64,000 bases of DNA from Chloroflexota bacterium (lineage in GTDB: Bacteria; Chloroflexota; Anaerolineae; Aggregatilineales; J027). The notes under the pieces are model-generated. The model saw only the letters and a program-made list of their open reading frames with translations. It did not search any database and was not told the DNA's origin. Shown one piece after another: positions 17,560 to 26,701 of the stretch (position 1 is the stretch's first letter; every line of letters begins with the position of its first letter). The DNA is taken from contig JACRBG010000017.1 in assembly GCA_016234595.1 (NCBI GenBank), positions 1 through 64,000 on the forward strand, written 5' to 3'. Position numbers and translations under genes: made by a program.

Positions 17560-19119
17560 ATGCTGCCTGAATTTCGCAATGAACCACAAACCGATTTTAG
17601 CAATCCCGCCAATGTCGAAGCCTTTGCAGCGGCAGTGGAATATGTCCGTTCACAACTAGGTCGCCGTTATCCCATTGTGGTTGGTGGGGAAGAATATTGG
17701 CCCGGCCAGACCTTTGATTCGATCAATCCAGCCCGTCCATCCGAAGTGGTCGGCACGTTTGCACAGGGGACAAAAGAACTGGCTGAAAAAGCCGTACCAA
17801 TTGCCCACGAAGCATTCCTAAAATGGCGCCATACTCCCGCTTATGAACGTGCTCGTTATTTGCTGCGTGCCGCTGGTGAGATGCGCCGCCGCAAGCACGA
17901 ATTTTCGGCGTGGATGGTCTTTGAAGTCGGCAAGAGTTGGGTCGAAGCAGATGCCGACACCGCCGAGGCCATTGATTTTCTGGAATATTATGCCCGCCAA
18001 ATGATGCGTCTGGATAATGCCCGCAGTCTGCTAACCCCGCTATCCGGTGAAGAACTCGATTTGCAATATATCGGTTTGGGTGTTGCGGCGGTCATTCCCC
18101 CTTGGAACTTCCCCAACGCAATTATGACAGGCATGACCAGTGCCGCGATTGTCGCTGGAAACTCGGTTATCCAAAAACCTGCCAGCACTAGTCCAGTAAT
18201 TGCCTTCAAGCTATGTGAACTTTTCTGGGAGCAGGGTCTTCCGGCAGGCGTTTTGAACTTCCTCCCCGGCCCCGGCGGAGCTATCGGGGACACAATTGTG
18301 GATCACCCTCTCACCCGCTTTATCGCTTTCACAGGTTCCAAAGAAGTTGGGATGCGTATTTTTGACCGAGCTGCCAAAGTCAACCCCAGCCAAATCTGGC
18401 TCAAGCGCACCCTACTCGAGATGGGTGGCAAAGATGCGGTGGTGGTAGACGAAACAGCTAATCTGGAAAAAGCCTCGGTTGCAATTGTCGCCAGCGCGTT
18501 TGGCTTTCAGGGCCAAAAATGTTCAGCAGGTAGTCGCGCGATTGTCGTGGGGAATGTCTATGACGAAGTGGCAGGTCGCGTGGTTGAACTGACCAAGAAA
18601 TTGACCGTTGGCGAAACAGATAAAAGCGTCAGCGTTTATATGGGGCCAGTGGTAGATCGCAAAGCCTTCAATAGCATCATGGACTACATTAAACATGGGC
18701 GCGAACACCATACCTTGTTGACAGGTGGCAATGCCATCGAAAGCAACACCAATGGCTACTTCATTGAACCAACCGTGTTTGGCGATGTCCCCGGCGATGC
18801 CAAAATTGCCCAAGAGGAAATCTTTGGGCCCGTCCTCGCCATGATTCGCGCTAAGGACTTTGAGGACGCCCTCGATATTGCCAATAGCACCGAATATGGT
18901 CTGACAGGAGCACTGTTTTCCAATGACCGTGCTCGGCTGGAACGGGCACGCCGTGAATTCCATGTCGGCAACCTCTATTTAAATCGCAAATGCACGGGCG
19001 CGATGGTTGGTGCTCATCCCTTTGGTGGATTTAATATGAGTGGTACGGATAGTAAGGCGGGTGGCCCGGATTATCTCTTACTGTTCACCCAAGCTAAGAG
19101 CATTGCTGAACTACGCTAA
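17560..19119 (+). CDS. rocA: 1-pyrroline-5-carboxylate dehydrogenase
   Basis: 519 residues, normal for stand-alone P5C dehydrogenases of the ALDH4/RocA type. It oxidises glutamate semialdehyde to glutamate with NAD(P)+, the second step of proline breakdown. Seen: the NAD-binding region VIPPWNFPNAIMTGMTSA, the general base Glu287 in LLEMGGKDA, the nucleophile Cys321 in FQGQKCSAGSR, and the C-terminal NRKCTGAMVGAHPFGGFNMSG, specific for P5CDH. TGGAGG is 12 bp before the ATG, a little far. No proline dehydrogenase adjoins; the gene stands alone between its own -10 element and a terminator. Confidence 0.93.
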   Translation: MLPEFRNEPQTDFSNPANVEAFAAAVEYVRSQLGRRYPIVVGGEEYWPGQTFDSINPARPSEVVGTFAQGTKELAEKAVPIAHEAFLKWRHTPAYERARYLLRAAGEMRRRKHEFSAWMVFEVGKSWVEADADTAEAIDFLEYYARQMMRLDNARSLLTPLSGEELDLQYIGLGVAAVIPPWNFPNAIMTGMTSAAIVAGNSVIQKPASTSPVIAFKLCELFWEQGLPAGVLNFLPGPGGAIGDTIVDHPLTRFIAFTGSKEVGMRIFDRAAKVNPSQIWLKRTLLEMGGKDAVVVDETANLEKASVAIVASAFGFQGQKCSAGSRAIVVGNVYDEVAGRVVELTKKLTVGETDKSVSVYMGPVVDRKAFNSIMDYIKHGREHHTLLTGGNAIESNTNGYFIEPTVFGDVPGDAKIAQEEIFGPVLAMIRAKDFEDALDIANSTEYGLTGALFSNDRARLERARREFHVGNLYLNRKCTGAMVGAHPFGGFNMSGTDSKAGGPDYLLLFTQAKSIAELR

Positions 19120-19168
19120 GGAAATCGGACTTTAGTTGGGTTATTTCGTAAACCCCATCTGCTAGGCT

Positions 19169-19202
19169 AAAAGGGCATGATTCAAAACTTGCCCTTTTTA
19201 TT
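19169..19202 (+). terminator. Intrinsic terminator after P5C dehydrogenase
   Basis: AAAAGGGCA/TGCCCTTTT (19169-19177, 19190-19198) followed by TTATTT. Confidence 0.75.
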
Positions 19203-19272
19203 TGCCACCACAACTCCGGTAAGGTCGTCGGAACAAAAATTCAATGTATACCGTCTATCCAAACGTAAGCAA

Positions 19273-19302
19273 TTGGCACTGTATTCCGCACTTGTCTACA
19301 AT
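19273..19302 (+). promoter_or_regulatory. Candidate promoter for metalloprotease
   Basis: TTGGCA, 18-bp spacer, TACAAT, inside the 306-bp gap between P5C dehydrogenase and the matrixin gene. The rest of the gap holds only the terminator at 19169. Confidence 0.45.
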
Positions 19303-19425
19303 GGTGGCAAATTCTACAATCTTGTAGAGGCTGTCAGGGGGTATCGAAATCATCGAAGTAAGTTGTTCTTATCAATCACTTGTCCCAAATCCACTGCGTG
19401 TTGTTAGTGAACAGGAGATTAAACT

Positions 19426-21156
19426 ATGAAAAAGAGCGCATTGCCGCAGCGCAAAATAAGCCCTAGACACACTTGGCGTTTGCCTGCCGTTCTCTTAGCG
19501 CTTGCAATTGTCAATGTGGCGATTTTTGTATCCCTCATTACGTCAGATGGCTCAGCCCCCAAAACCGCCTTTGCACAGGGCGGCAGCGAAGCCACCGACA
19601 AAGCTGAACCCATTGACCAATACCCTGTCCCCGGTGAAAACGGCTCCATGCAATTTTCCCTGCGCGACCCGTGGGATAAAACAAGTTTGACCTATTTCTT
19701 CCACAACTGCCCATCCAATTTGGATTGTGAACAAGCCCGCCAAGCCATTCGGGACAGCTTCCAAACATGGGCCAATGTATCATCCCTCACTTTCTCGGAA
19801 GTCACCGATGTGACGCTGGCCGATATGGAAGTCACATGGGCTTCCAGCGGCGACCCCGAAGGCACTCTAGGAACACCAAGTGGCGTATTGGCCTACTGTT
19901 TCTTCCCGCGCTACGGGGGGGATATGTGGATTGACGATTCCGAGCCATGGACGATTGGTGATGGTGGCCCCGAAGATATTATCTCGACTGCCGTTCACGA
20001 AATTGGGCACGGCATTGGCTTGGGCCACAGCGAATATACCACTGCGATTATGTATCCCTATGCGGGCTATGCCAACAAACTGGGCGAAGATGACATCAAC
20101 GCCATCCAGTCACTCTATGGCCCTCCCGGCAGCACCACCAGTACACCAACCAACACGACCCCGCCCAACGGCACCAACGGGATTCCCAGCAATAACGTTC
20201 CCGGTGACGTAGCCGAGGTCGAAGGTGAAATTACCAACAAAGATTCAGCCGTCATTTTTGACCTGCCCGTTGAAGCCAACACCACCGTAACCGTGACAAT
20301 GGAAGCGACAGGCGGCGATCTTGACCCCTATGTCGGCATCATGGCCTCTGACCGCAGCGCTGTCATCGTTGAAAATGACAACTTTGACACCAGCACCAAT
20401 GCACAGGTCAAAGCCTACTTTGCCGACGCAGGCGATTATATTGTGGTTGCTACGCGCTTTGGCTTCCAAGATGGTTCGACCACTGGGCCGTTCAAAGTGA
20501 CCGCCGCATTTGAAACAGGCGATACAACAGGGGGTACAAATCCCAATGTTCCGCCGGGGCCAACCACGTTTAAGTGGCGCGTCAGCAACTATACCGACAT
20601 CGAGTTATGCGGGGTCTTCTTCAGTTCATCGGATGCTTCTGACTGGGGGCCAAATCAAATTGAAGGCAACAGTCTTGCCCCACAAACCTATTTTGAGTGG
20701 GACATCCAACCCGGAACCTATGATGTTCAGGTAGCCGACTGCAATAACAACACACTGGAAGCCTATAAGATCGAAGTTACCCGCGACCTTGAAGTGCAGA
20801 TCTATCTTGACCGTATTACGCCTGTGCCATTGGGGACACCGCCACAAGACACCCCCACCAGCCAGACGCCGCAAGATCAGACGGCCACTCTGCGGATTAG
20901 CAACCTTGCGGGAACGGACTTGTGCGAAGTTTACTTTAGCCCAAGCACCGAAACCAATTGGGGTGAGAATCGGTTGCAGCAAGGCGAGAAATTTGCTGAC
21001 CAGACGTATATCGAATGGGCTGTACCGCCGGGAAGCTACGATATCAAAGTGTTTGACTGCTTCAACAATACGCTCGAAGCCTATCAATTTGATGTAACGA
21101 ATGGGTTAGACATCCAAGTCAATCCCACCGAAATCAACAGCGTCCCTCTGCAATAG
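19426..21156 (+). CDS. Secreted matrixin-type (M10) zinc metalloprotease
   Basis: 576 residues with a signal anchor (about 22-40) and probable cleavage near FAQG. The catalytic domain (about 65-245) has the zinc site HExxHxxGxxH as His191, Glu192, His195, His201 and the Met-turn Met209 (AIMYPY), as in matrixins. Pro/Thr linkers follow, then a bacterial pre-peptidase-like domain (about 265-365, SAVIFDLPVEANTTVTV ... AGDYIVVAT). Two copies of a roughly 80-residue domain come next (about 385-460 and 490-570). Each has the pattern LCxVYFS, a W(D/A) strand and P.G.YD.(Q/K)V.DC.NNTLEAY with two cysteines. AGGAG lies upstream of the ATG. Likely an extracellular protease with adhesion modules. Confidence 0.88.
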   Translation: MKKSALPQRKISPRHTWRLPAVLLALAIVNVAIFVSLITSDGSAPKTAFAQGGSEATDKAEPIDQYPVPGENGSMQFSLRDPWDKTSLTYFFHNCPSNLDCEQARQAIRDSFQTWANVSSLTFSEVTDVTLADMEVTWASSGDPEGTLGTPSGVLAYCFFPRYGGDMWIDDSEPWTIGDGGPEDIISTAVHEIGHGIGLGHSEYTTAIMYPYAGYANKLGEDDINAIQSLYGPPGSTTSTPTNTTPPNGTNGIPSNNVPGDVAEVEGEITNKDSAVIFDLPVEANTTVTVTMEATGGDLDPYVGIMASDRSAVIVENDNFDTSTNAQVKAYFADAGDYIVVATRFGFQDGSTTGPFKVTAAFETGDTTGGTNPNVPPGPTTFKWRVSNYTDIELCGVFFSSSDASDWGPNQIEGNSLAPQTYFEWDIQPGTYDVQVADCNNNTLEAYKIEVTRDLEVQIYLDRITPVPLGTPPQDTPTSQTPQDQTATLRISNLAGTDLCEVYFSPSTETNWGENRLQQGEKFADQTYIEWAVPPGSYDIKVFDCFNNTLEAYQFDVTNGLDIQVNPTEINSVPLQ

Positions 21157-21177
21157 ACAACCCATCAATCAACCATC

Positions 21178-21205
21178 AAGGGGCGACTCACCATCGCCCC
21201 TTTTT
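21178..21205. terminator. Intrinsic terminator between convergent proteases
   Basis: Arms AAGGGGCGA/TCGCCCCTT (21178-21186, 21194-21202) with TTTTT on the plus strand. Confidence 0.8.
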
Positions 21206-21227
21206 GTTTACGACAGGTGAACAATCC

Positions 21228-22547
21228 CTATTGCCCAAAGGGCGTGACCGTCGGCGGGAAACGGAACTCAATCGTCGGGGTCGGCGGCAAGGTCGGCACA
21301 ACGCCAGAAATCCCTAACCATTCCCGCCACTGCGATTCAATTTCAGCAGTGGATAACCCAAGCACCTGTTCAAGCGACTGCTTAAAATAATCGTTGATTT
21401 GATAGGCGGGTAAATTTTCTGGGGCAGCCAAGAGGGCGATTAATTGGCGATGTGCCTCCCAACCATAGTTGTCTACCAACCATTTATTAAAGGTATAGCC
21501 CACATCATAACCCCAGCGACTGCGACCATCCGGGCCATTACCAAAAATATCGGGCCCATCCCCAGCAAAAAGGCTTTCGAGTGGAGAAAATTGAATTGTG
21601 TCACGCACGCGCCCTTCATAATCATACTGCTGGTGCATTTCCAAATAAGTTGAGTTGCCTTCTGTCCACCATGAAGGGGCACGCGATTCATAGAGGTCAT
21701 ATTGATAGAGATGTCCAATTTCATGTACTACCGTGCCATAAGCAAAGTCTTCAATATCATCCCCATAAATGAGTTGGATAAAGGCCCCCCAATAGCCGCT
21801 GGCTTGGCCTATAAAATCTATGCCACGCAAAGCATAATCTGGCGAACGCCATTCTTCGAAGGTGGCCTCATCCGCAAACAACATCATACGCGGTTTATAG
21901 GAAAGCAGTCGCCCGAACGCCTCAATATAAAGCGACCGCGCATCCGCCATAGCCTCAAATGCCAAATCTACTGCATCTTTGGGGAAACCCACTTGCACAA
22001 AAATGACTAAATCTTCGGATTCTTGGCGCTCCCATTGGTGGGTTGAATCACTGTATTCGTTGCCAACAAGCCAATCACTCCAATAAATCGTCCCTGCACT
22101 ATCCAACAACCGCCAACGATAATTAATGGCGACCCATGGGGGAATATCGTCGGCCTCACGCCCATCAACCACCACCGTCACCTTGCCCGTCGTGGCATCT
22201 ACCTCACCTCGTATCCGTGCATCTTCAGGAAAAGTTGGGGTATGTGAATAATAAATGCTGGCTGAGACAACCTCGCCCGCGCTGCTTTTGGCAAAGGCCT
22301 CAAACTGGAAACCATCGGGATAATGACTGGTAAAAGTGGGGTCGGTCAACGTCCATTCCGCTTCACCCCCTTCAACATAAGCAGGTTCATCATATTTGGG
22401 CGTGGCTTCTGGGGTGGATGTAGTCGGCGTAGGCGTGGCGGTCGCGCCATCTTGGGCCGTGACTCGCCATTGAAATGTACCCGCCATACCCATTATCAAA
22501 ACGAGCAACAGGCTCGTGGAAATCCAAAATAGTGATTGTTTACGCAT
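21228..22547 (-). CDS. Secreted gluzincin (peptidase MA-like) metalloprotease
   Basis: 439 residues from ATG 22547, which has GGGAGG 10 bp upstream (a GTG at 22571 is possible). A signal peptide (about 6-25) is followed by a TPTPTTS linker. The N-terminal half is a beta-sandwich-like region (TDPTFTSHYPDGFQFEAFAKS). The C-terminal half holds the zinc motif HEIGH (His275, Glu276, His279), then WWTEGNSTYLE, whose Glu would be the third ligand, as in the peptidase MA family. Convergent with the matrixin gene across a shared terminator. Substrate unknown. Confidence 0.85.
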   Translation of the reverse strand: MRKQSLFWISTSLLLVLIMGMAGTFQWRVTAQDGATATPTPTTSTPEATPKYDEPAYVEGGEAEWTLTDPTFTSHYPDGFQFEAFAKSSAGEVVSASIYYSHTPTFPEDARIRGEVDATTGKVTVVVDGREADDIPPWVAINYRWRLLDSAGTIYWSDWLVGNEYSDSTHQWERQESEDLVIFVQVGFPKDAVDLAFEAMADARSLYIEAFGRLLSYKPRMMLFADEATFEEWRSPDYALRGIDFIGQASGYWGAFIQLIYGDDIEDFAYGTVVHEIGHLYQYDLYESRAPSWWTEGNSTYLEMHQQYDYEGRVRDTIQFSPLESLFAGDGPDIFGNGPDGRSRWGYDVGYTFNKWLVDNYGWEAHRQLIALLAAPENLPAYQINDYFKQSLEQVLGLSTAEIESQWREWLGISGVVPTLPPTPTIEFRFPPTVTPFGQ

Positions 22548-22644
22548 CAACAAAACGCCTCCCTTAAGCACCTATGGACTAACTAAGGCCAGTATAGGCA
22601 ATTAAGGCAAGGCGTCAAATTTTTGAGGGAAAATTTTTTGCTGA

Positions 22645-23724
22645 TTAGGCCAGTTGTTGAATGACCGTATCGGTGAATTCTGTCGTGCTCAGATGGGCCC
22701 CACCCCCCGCAATATCGGCGGTGCGTGAACCTGTATCGAGTGTAGCGGCAACCGCTTTTTCGATGGCCTGCGCTTCATTTTCTAGCCGCAAACTATAACG
22801 CAGCAGCAAGGCGGCACTCATAATCGTTCCAGTAGGATTAGCGATCCCCTTACCCGCAATATCCGGTGCCGAACCATGAATCGGCTCATAGAGACCATAC
22901 GAGCTTTCATTGAGCGAAGCCGAAGGTAACATCCCCAATGAACCCGCCAATACACTGGCTTGGTCAGTCAAAATGTCGCCAAACATATTTTCGGTGACAA
23001 CCACATCCCATTCGCCGGGGCGGGTCATCAGCAGCATGGCGAATGAATCCACCAACTGATGCGACAGATTGATTTCGGGGTAATCTTCAGCCACGACTTC
23101 TACCGTGCGACGCCACAAGCGTGAGGACGCCAGCACATTCGCTTTGTCTACCGAGCAGACCTTCTTTTTACGCAGGCGGGCGGCATCAAAGGCGACTTTG
23201 GCGGCACGGGCTACTTCAAAAGGGGCATAAACCATCGTGTCATACGAGGTATCGATGGAATCGAGGACAATTTCACCTTGCCATTCTTTACGTGGCCCGA
23301 AATATAACCCGCCTGTCAGTTCGCGGATGAACAAAATATCCACATCCTTGAGTAGTTCAGGCTTGAAGGGTGTGTATTGCAAAAGCGCGGGCCATGTCTT
23401 GACTGGACGCAGATTGGCGAAAAGGCCAAAATGTTTACGCAGGCCTAAAATGCCCTCTTCGGGACGGGGTGCGCCGGGAGGAGTGCTACCCGCAGGGCCA
23501 CCCACCGCCCCCATCAAGATTGCCTCGCATTGTTCAGCAGTTTTAAGTGTATCAGCAGGTAAAGGGCTGCCCGTTTTGTTGATAGCAGCAATCCCCAACA
23601 AGGCTTCGTGATAGGAAAATGAATGACCATATTTGGCAGCAACGGCATCCAACACGCGGACGGCAGATTGCACCACCTCCGGGCCAATACCATCACCGGG
23701 GAGTAAAGCGATTTTAGCTTGCAT
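22645..23724 (-). CDS. leuB: 3-isopropylmalate dehydrogenase
   Basis: 359 residues. It oxidatively decarboxylates 3-isopropylmalate with NAD+ in leucine synthesis; in organisms with citramalate synthase it also handles 3-methylmalate for isoleucine. Seen: LLPGDGIGPEVV at the N-terminus; RELTGGLYFGPRK, the LeuB-type substrate loop; TENMFGDILTDQ for metal binding; and EPIHGSAPDIAGKGIANP for cofactor binding. ATG 23724 is preceded by GGAGAG at 4-5 bp. Last gene of the long branched-chain operon. Confidence 0.96.
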   Translation of the reverse strand: MQAKIALLPGDGIGPEVVQSAVRVLDAVAAKYGHSFSYHEALLGIAAINKTGSPLPADTLKTAEQCEAILMGAVGGPAGSTPPGAPRPEEGILGLRKHFGLFANLRPVKTWPALLQYTPFKPELLKDVDILFIRELTGGLYFGPRKEWQGEIVLDSIDTSYDTMVYAPFEVARAAKVAFDAARLRKKKVCSVDKANVLASSRLWRRTVEVVAEDYPEINLSHQLVDSFAMLLMTRPGEWDVVVTENMFGDILTDQASVLAGSLGMLPSASLNESSYGLYEPIHGSAPDIAGKGIANPTGTIMSAALLLRYSLRLENEAQAIEKAVAATLDTGSRTADIAGGGAHLSTTEFTDTVIQQLA

Positions 23725-23740
23725 AATTCTCTCCAAAAAT

Positions 23741-24151
23741 TTAGGGTAGCGCAGCCCGTAAATCGGCTGCTAATTTATCTAAAGTAGCACGATCAGTAAT
23801 CGTATCGCGGCGGCTGGCGTGATTGTCGTTTTCATGGCGTGGTAACAAATGAAGATGGAAATGAAACACATCTTGGTTCGCTACCCGACCATTTGATTGA
23901 AACACCGACAGGCCTTCGCATTGGGACACTTCTCGGATCACCCGCGACAGCCGTACCGCCACTTGCATAATCGCGGCGGCTTGCTCGTCATTCAAATCAT
24001 AAATCATCGGGGCATGGGCACGCGGCACCACCAAGACTTTATAGGGATTGGCTTGTCGAATATCCATAAATGCCACGACGTGTTCATCTTCATAAACAAA
24101 ACTGCCAGTGGCTTCTTTAGCGATAATTTTACAAAAGATACAGTCTGTCAT
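23741..24151 (-). CDS. HIT family nucleotide hydrolase
   Basis: 136 residues. The histidine triad is HFHLHL with His97, His99 and His101, and Cys4/Cys7 start a probable zinc site, as in the Hint/HinT branch that cleaves AMP-lysine or dinucleoside polyphosphates. It begins 3 bp after the cimA stop and ends 16 bp before leuB, so it is translated from the branched-chain transcript. Its connection to the pathway is not obvious. Confidence 0.9.
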   Translation of the reverse strand: MTDCIFCKIIAKEATGSFVYEDEHVVAFMDIRQANPYKVLVVPRAHAPMIYDLNDEQAAAIMQVAVRLSRVIREVSQCEGLSVFQSNGRVANQDVFHFHLHLLPRHENDNHASRRDTITDRATLDKLAADLRAALP

Positions 24152-24154
24152 GGT

Positions 24155-25723
24155 TTATCCATCATGTTGTACAGAACACAAGCCATATTCCACCGAATCC
24201 GCCAGTGCACGCCAGCTGGCCGCAATGATATTGGTGCTAGCCCCAACGGTACTCCACCGCTGATGCCCATTGCGTGTATCAATCAGCACGCGGGTGGTCG
24301 CGCCCGTCGCCGAGCCGCTATCCACAATACGCACTTTATAATCTGCCAAATGGAAATCTGCAAGACGTGGGTAAACAGGCAAGAGGGCTTTTCGTAAGGC
24401 GCGATCCAGCGCGTTAACCGGGCCATTACCATCGGCGACGGTATACAATTCTTCGCCCTCAACGGACAATTTTATGGTGGCCTCCGTAACCATGCCACGC
24501 CCCCGCCGCTGTTCGACCAAAACCATATAATCTACGAGGTCAAAGGGGGCTTTGTAATCGGGTTGGGCGCGACGCAGCATCATGGCTACCGAAGCATCCG
24601 CTCCTTCAAAGGCATAGCCTTGATGTTCCAGATGTTTGATTTCATCCAGCACCTTACGGGCGATATGGTCTTCAGCATCCAACTTAAACGCCTCCGCCAA
24701 TGCCAAAATATTCCCCCGCCCCGATAAATCTGAGACAAGGAAGCGCATTTCATTGCCAACCAGTGTCGGGTCAATATGCTGGTAGCTGTCCACATGCCGC
24801 CGCATTGCCGCCACATGAATCCCACCCTTATGTGCGAAGGCACTCCGGCCCACATACGGACGATTGCCATAAGGGGTCTGATTGGCAATTTCGGCTACCG
24901 TGCGTGCTACATGCGTCAAGCGGCGGATTTTGCCATCGGGCAGGGCCTCTACCCCCATTTTGATTTCAAGGTCGGGGATGATGCTGCATAAATTGGCGTT
25001 GCCACACCGTTCACCATAACCGTTAATCGTGCCTTGCACATGCACCGCCCCGGCCCGGACGGCTGCTAGTGAATTGGCAACACCGAGTTCGCCATCATTA
25101 TGGGTATGGATGCCTAGTGGAACATTCGGCAAGGCTTGGCGCACAAATCCGATGATTTCTTCGAGTTCCCAATACATCGTGCCACCGTTAGTATCGCATA
25201 ACACGACCAAATCCGCGCCGCCATCCACCGCCGCTTGCAAAGTATCGAGCGAGTATTCATTATCCAGTTTGAAGCCATCAAAAAAATGCTCGGCGTCATA
25301 AATGACCTCTTTGCCCTGCGATTTGAGATAGGCCACACTCTCTTTGATAATCCGTAAATTTTCTTCGGGGGTGGTACAGATAACTTCGGTGACGTGCAAC
25401 ATTGAAGTTTTACCCACTACTGTGACAACAGGCGTTTGGGCATCGAGCAGGGCACGGATATTGGCGTCGTCGGCAGGGTCGCCCCCCACCCGACAGGTCA
25501 TGCCAAATGCGGCGACTTTGGCGTGGTTCAATTTCACATCACGCACCGCTTCAAAATAGGCCGCATCTTTGGGATTGCTACCGGGCCAGCCACCTTCGAT
25601 ATAGGCTACGCCGAGGTCATCCAAAATTTCGGTAATCTTCAGTTTGTCATCCACCGAGAGCGAAATTCCTTCGCCCTGTGTGCCGTCCCGGAGCGTTGTA
25701 TCATATATATCAATGCGCGTCAT
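24155..25723 (-). CDS. cimA: Citramalate synthase
   Basis: 522 residues, the length of the CimA/DUF2220-free long form. It condenses pyruvate and acetyl-CoA to (R)-citramalate, opening the threonine-independent route to 2-oxobutanoate and isoleucine. Seen: YDTTLRDGTQGEGISLSVDDK, where CimA has G-T-Q-G-E-G in place of the G-E-Q-x-P-G of LeuA; metal ligands in GIHTHNDGELGVANSL; and a C-terminal regulatory domain with an R-x-D-S-G-S-A-T-G-A-T-T-R-V segment. AAGGAAG precedes ATG. Together with LeuBCD it completes the citramalate pathway. Confidence 0.93.
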   Translation of the reverse strand: MTRIDIYDTTLRDGTQGEGISLSVDDKLKITEILDDLGVAYIEGGWPGSNPKDAAYFEAVRDVKLNHAKVAAFGMTCRVGGDPADDANIRALLDAQTPVVTVVGKTSMLHVTEVICTTPEENLRIIKESVAYLKSQGKEVIYDAEHFFDGFKLDNEYSLDTLQAAVDGGADLVVLCDTNGGTMYWELEEIIGFVRQALPNVPLGIHTHNDGELGVANSLAAVRAGAVHVQGTINGYGERCGNANLCSIIPDLEIKMGVEALPDGKIRRLTHVARTVAEIANQTPYGNRPYVGRSAFAHKGGIHVAAMRRHVDSYQHIDPTLVGNEMRFLVSDLSGRGNILALAEAFKLDAEDHIARKVLDEIKHLEHQGYAFEGADASVAMMLRRAQPDYKAPFDLVDYMVLVEQRRGRGMVTEATIKLSVEGEELYTVADGNGPVNALDRALRKALLPVYPRLADFHLADYKVRIVDSGSATGATTRVLIDTRNGHQRWSTVGASTNIIAASWRALADSVEYGLCSVQHDG

Positions 25724-25735
25724 AAATAACTTCCT

Positions 25736-26683
25736 TTACGTACTTTCAAGGGCCAGCCAAGCATTTTCAAATTTTTTTGACCGCAAATCTTGCTCCCGTA
25801 TCCAGAGATAAATGATCCCACCATCCGCCCAGCACATGCCGCCTGCGACTCCAAACTGACCCGTGTAGCCTTTGGTGGAATCAATTTGCAAGAACAATCG
25901 CCACTGTTCAAGGCCAGCCATAAATTCTGCTGACTCCGCATCGTCTGGGTGATACCAAGGATCACGCCCCTGCGAGGCAAGTTGGCAACCAATTCGCATA
26001 TCGTTTTCTTGTATCTCGTTGGGATGGCCTAAGAGTTGATGACTCGGATTCAGTAGAATTTGCTGATACATATTGTCTAATTTATCAAACAGCGCATCAC
26101 TCTCAGCTTTATCCGTGCTATCCATGATGTCTATCGGGCCGATTGAATACTTTTCCCGGTGAATGTATAACGAAGGAATCGTGGCCTGATAGTAAAAACT
26201 GACGGCATGGGGGGCGAAATAATCTTCATCTAGGCCCAAATCATCATGATGTACCCACTCTTGCGGTAGAGGCGTTCGTTTTAGCGTGGACAGGTCGCCG
26301 TCAAAATAGATGACTTTCCAACGGCCTTGCTCCTCGGGCAGGCCGACAGGGGGTACACCCCGCTCATCTTGAGCATCACAAAAGAAATAGAGCATCCCTG
26401 AAGTGGGCAGCACTTGTTGAACGTCATGCTGTGTCACTTCAGCAAGGTTCAGTTGGCAAATGAAGGACAGCGGTTCCCCATCTTGCCAATAGGGCCACTG
26501 TTCATTGGAGGGTAAATCAGGCGCACCCCCTAATTTGGACGCCCCAACCGGAATTTCTTGATCGTCCTGCTTGATTTCCCCGATGATGCCAATTGCATCT
26601 TTCATCAGGGGTTCAAGGTCATCAACGATAGACGAAAATCCCTCCGCTATAAAAGCCTCGCGGATTTGTTCCTTAGTTGCCAT
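25736..26683 (-). CDS. DUF1963 (YwqG-like) protein, copy 1
   Basis: 315 residues. The block PVGASKLGGAPDLPSNEQWP followed by GEPLSFICQLNLAEV is the DUF1963/YwqG signature, as are LPTSGMLYFFCDAQ, HQLLGHPNEIQ and the C-terminal DGGIIYLWIREQDL. The family is widespread, soluble and of unknown function. AAGGAT lies upstream of ATG. It sits between leuD and cimA inside the branched-chain operon, next to a paralogue; the 18-bp gap to that gene indicates cotranscription. Confidence 0.85.
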   Translation of the reverse strand: MATKEQIREAFIAEGFSSIVDDLEPLMKDAIGIIGEIKQDDQEIPVGASKLGGAPDLPSNEQWPYWQDGEPLSFICQLNLAEVTQHDVQQVLPTSGMLYFFCDAQDERGVPPVGLPEEQGRWKVIYFDGDLSTLKRTPLPQEWVHHDDLGLDEDYFAPHAVSFYYQATIPSLYIHREKYSIGPIDIMDSTDKAESDALFDKLDNMYQQILLNPSHQLLGHPNEIQENDMRIGCQLASQGRDPWYHPDDAESAEFMAGLEQWRLFLQIDSTKGYTGQFGVAGGMCWADGGIIYLWIREQDLRSKKFENAWLALEST

Positions 26684-26701
26684 TACTTCTATCCTTGACC
26701 T

